Assembly: GCA_025455945.1 (NCBI GenBank)
Contig: JALOLN010000157.1
Coordinates: 1-5,416, forward strand
DNA from: Actinomycetes bacterium
GTDB taxonomy: Bacteria; Actinomycetota; Actinomycetes; Prado026
DNA: 5,416 nt
Direction: 5' to 3'
The position numbers and the translations under genes are program-made. Numbering within the stretch: position 1 is the stretch's first letter; every line of letters begins with the position of its first letter. The notes under the pieces are model-generated. The model made no database searches. It had not been told where the DNA came from and saw only the letters and a program-made list of their open reading frames with translations. Positions 4,691-5,416 of this stretch are shown here, in pieces.

Positions 4691-5416
4691 GTGGCGCACC
4701 TCCGGCCGGTAGCGGTCGCAGTCGTCGTGGCCGCGCTCACCGGCTGCACGTCAGGGTCCGGGAGCAGCGACTCCGGCCCGGCTGCGGAGCCGTCCGTGGC
4801 CACCTCGGCGAGCGCCACGCCCCGCGCGAGCCCCCGGCTGTCGACGTCACTGGCCGCTGCGGCCGGCGCCGCCGGGACGGCACGGATCACCTACCGGACC
4901 GACGTCCTCGACGTGGGAGCGGTGTCCGGGACCGGGACCCTCGGCTTCGGGGCGGTACCGGCGGGGGACTGGGCCGCCACCGTCCCGGACGACGAGGGCG
5001 TCCGGCGCGACGTGCGGGTGCTCGCCGTGGGTGCGGCGGCGTACGCCCAGCCGGCGGGGCTGCCCCTGCCGCCCGGCGCGGCGTGGGTCGCCCTGCCGAG
5101 CGCCGGGGCGGCCCTGACGGCGCTGCTGGACCGGCTGCGTCTGGTGACCGACCCGGTGGCTCTGCTCGGGCTGGCCGGTGCGACGCCGTCCGTCAGCGGG
5201 CCGGACGAGGTCGACGGGGCGCCGGCGGTCCGTCACGAGGTGACGGTGGACGTGGCCGCCGCCCTCGACCGGGCGGGCGCCACGGGGTCCGCGGCGCCCG
5301 GCCCGGCGACCGTCCGCGAGCTGGAGCGGCTGCGCTCGGCCGGCGTGCGCAGCCTGCGGGTCACCGTCTGGCTGGGTGCCGACGGCCTGCCGCTGCGGCT
5401 GGCGTCGACCACCGAC
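4691..5416 (+). CDS. Secreted lipoprotein, LppX/LprAFG-like (3' end outside window)
   Basis: An open frame of 242 codons running off the right edge. The N-terminus is a short lipoprotein signal: MAHLRPVAVAVVVAALTG, then the lipobox cysteine Cys19 (LTGC) that would be diacylated. The mature protein should be anchored to the outer face of the cytoplasmic membrane. A Ser/Ala/Pro-rich tether (about 20-50) follows, then a globular part with the pattern of actinobacterial LppX/LprAFG proteins: a strand-rich start ('ARITYRTDVLDVGAVSGTGT'), 'WVALP', 'DPVALLGLAG', 'VDGAPAVRHEVTVDVAAAL' and 'VTVWLGADGLPLRLA'. Relatives bind or carry lipids in a LolA-like half-barrel; that role is only inferred here. 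No Shine-Dalgarno is visible before the GTG, but no other in-frame start fits the signal peptide. A lipoprotein between rplA and rplJ recurs, from memory, in Streptomyces. Coupling to the ribosomal operon is likely, with no terminator between. Confidence 0.82.
   Translation, partial: MAHLRPVAVAVVVAALTGCTSGSGSSDSGPAAEPSVATSASATPRASPRLSTSLAAAAGAAGTARITYRTDVLDVGAVSGTGTLGFGAVPAGDWAATVPDDEGVRRDVRVLAVGAAAYAQPAGLPLPPGAAWVALPSAGAALTALLDRLRLVTDPVALLGLAGATPSVSGPDEVDGAPAVRHEVTVDVAAALDRAGATGSAAPGPATVRELERLRSAGVRSLRVTVWLGADGLPLRLASTTD

Noticed and set aside
3331..4890. 519-codon minus-strand frame opposite rplK and rplA
   Set aside because: Antisense to two essential ribosomal genes, with low-complexity Leu/Gly/Val/Arg translation and no recognisable motif.

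Overview
The window reads as a chromosomal segment of a high-GC Gram-positive bacterium (Actinomycetota). Third codon positions are almost all G or C, GTG starts are frequent, and the protein sequences (aspartate aminotransferase, NusG with an acidic N-terminal extension, L11, L1) look like those of Streptomyces and its relatives. The order aspartate aminotransferase (divergent) - tRNA-Trp - secE - nusG - rplK - rplA - lipoprotein is, from memory, the standard actinobacterial arrangement upstream of rplJ-rplL. The genus cannot be fixed from this sequence.

Left part, minus strand (1-2106): transcription runs from aspC (865-2106) leftwards into a small regulator (about 63-812) with an excisionase-type helix-turn-helix and a PocR-like sensory domain. 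The regulator's stop overlaps, as ATGA, the start of a flavin/NAD(P) oxidoreductase resembling sulfide:quinone reductases, of which only 22 codons lie in the window. Between aspC and the regulator sit two abutting operator-like sequences: a CRP/FNR-type palindrome (854-869) and a DosR/DevR-like box (840-854). Together they suggest control of the regulator-oxidoreductase pair by redox, hypoxia or a related signal.

Middle (2107-2384): a divergent intergenic region holds a plausible promoter for tRNA-Trp, the tRNA gene (anticodon CCA, 3' CCA not encoded) and a strong GC hairpin just after it.

Right part, plus strand (2385-5416): secE (preprotein translocase), nusG (transcription elongation/termination), rplK and rplA (ribosomal proteins L11 and L1) are closely spaced and probably co-transcribed. 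A lipoprotein of the LppX/LprAFG type follows 43 bases after rplA and runs off the window. The rplK-rplA spacer can fold into an asymmetric-loop hairpin (3866-3896) that resembles the L1-binding site of 23S rRNA and ends 10 bases before the rplA Shine-Dalgarno. It is a candidate L1 autoregulatory element placed inside the operon instead of in front of rplK.

Most of the window is conserved housekeeping sequence. The two places with the most unexplained signal are the double operator upstream of the PocR-like regulator and the rplK-rplA hairpin. No mobile element, CRISPR array or phage gene is visible.
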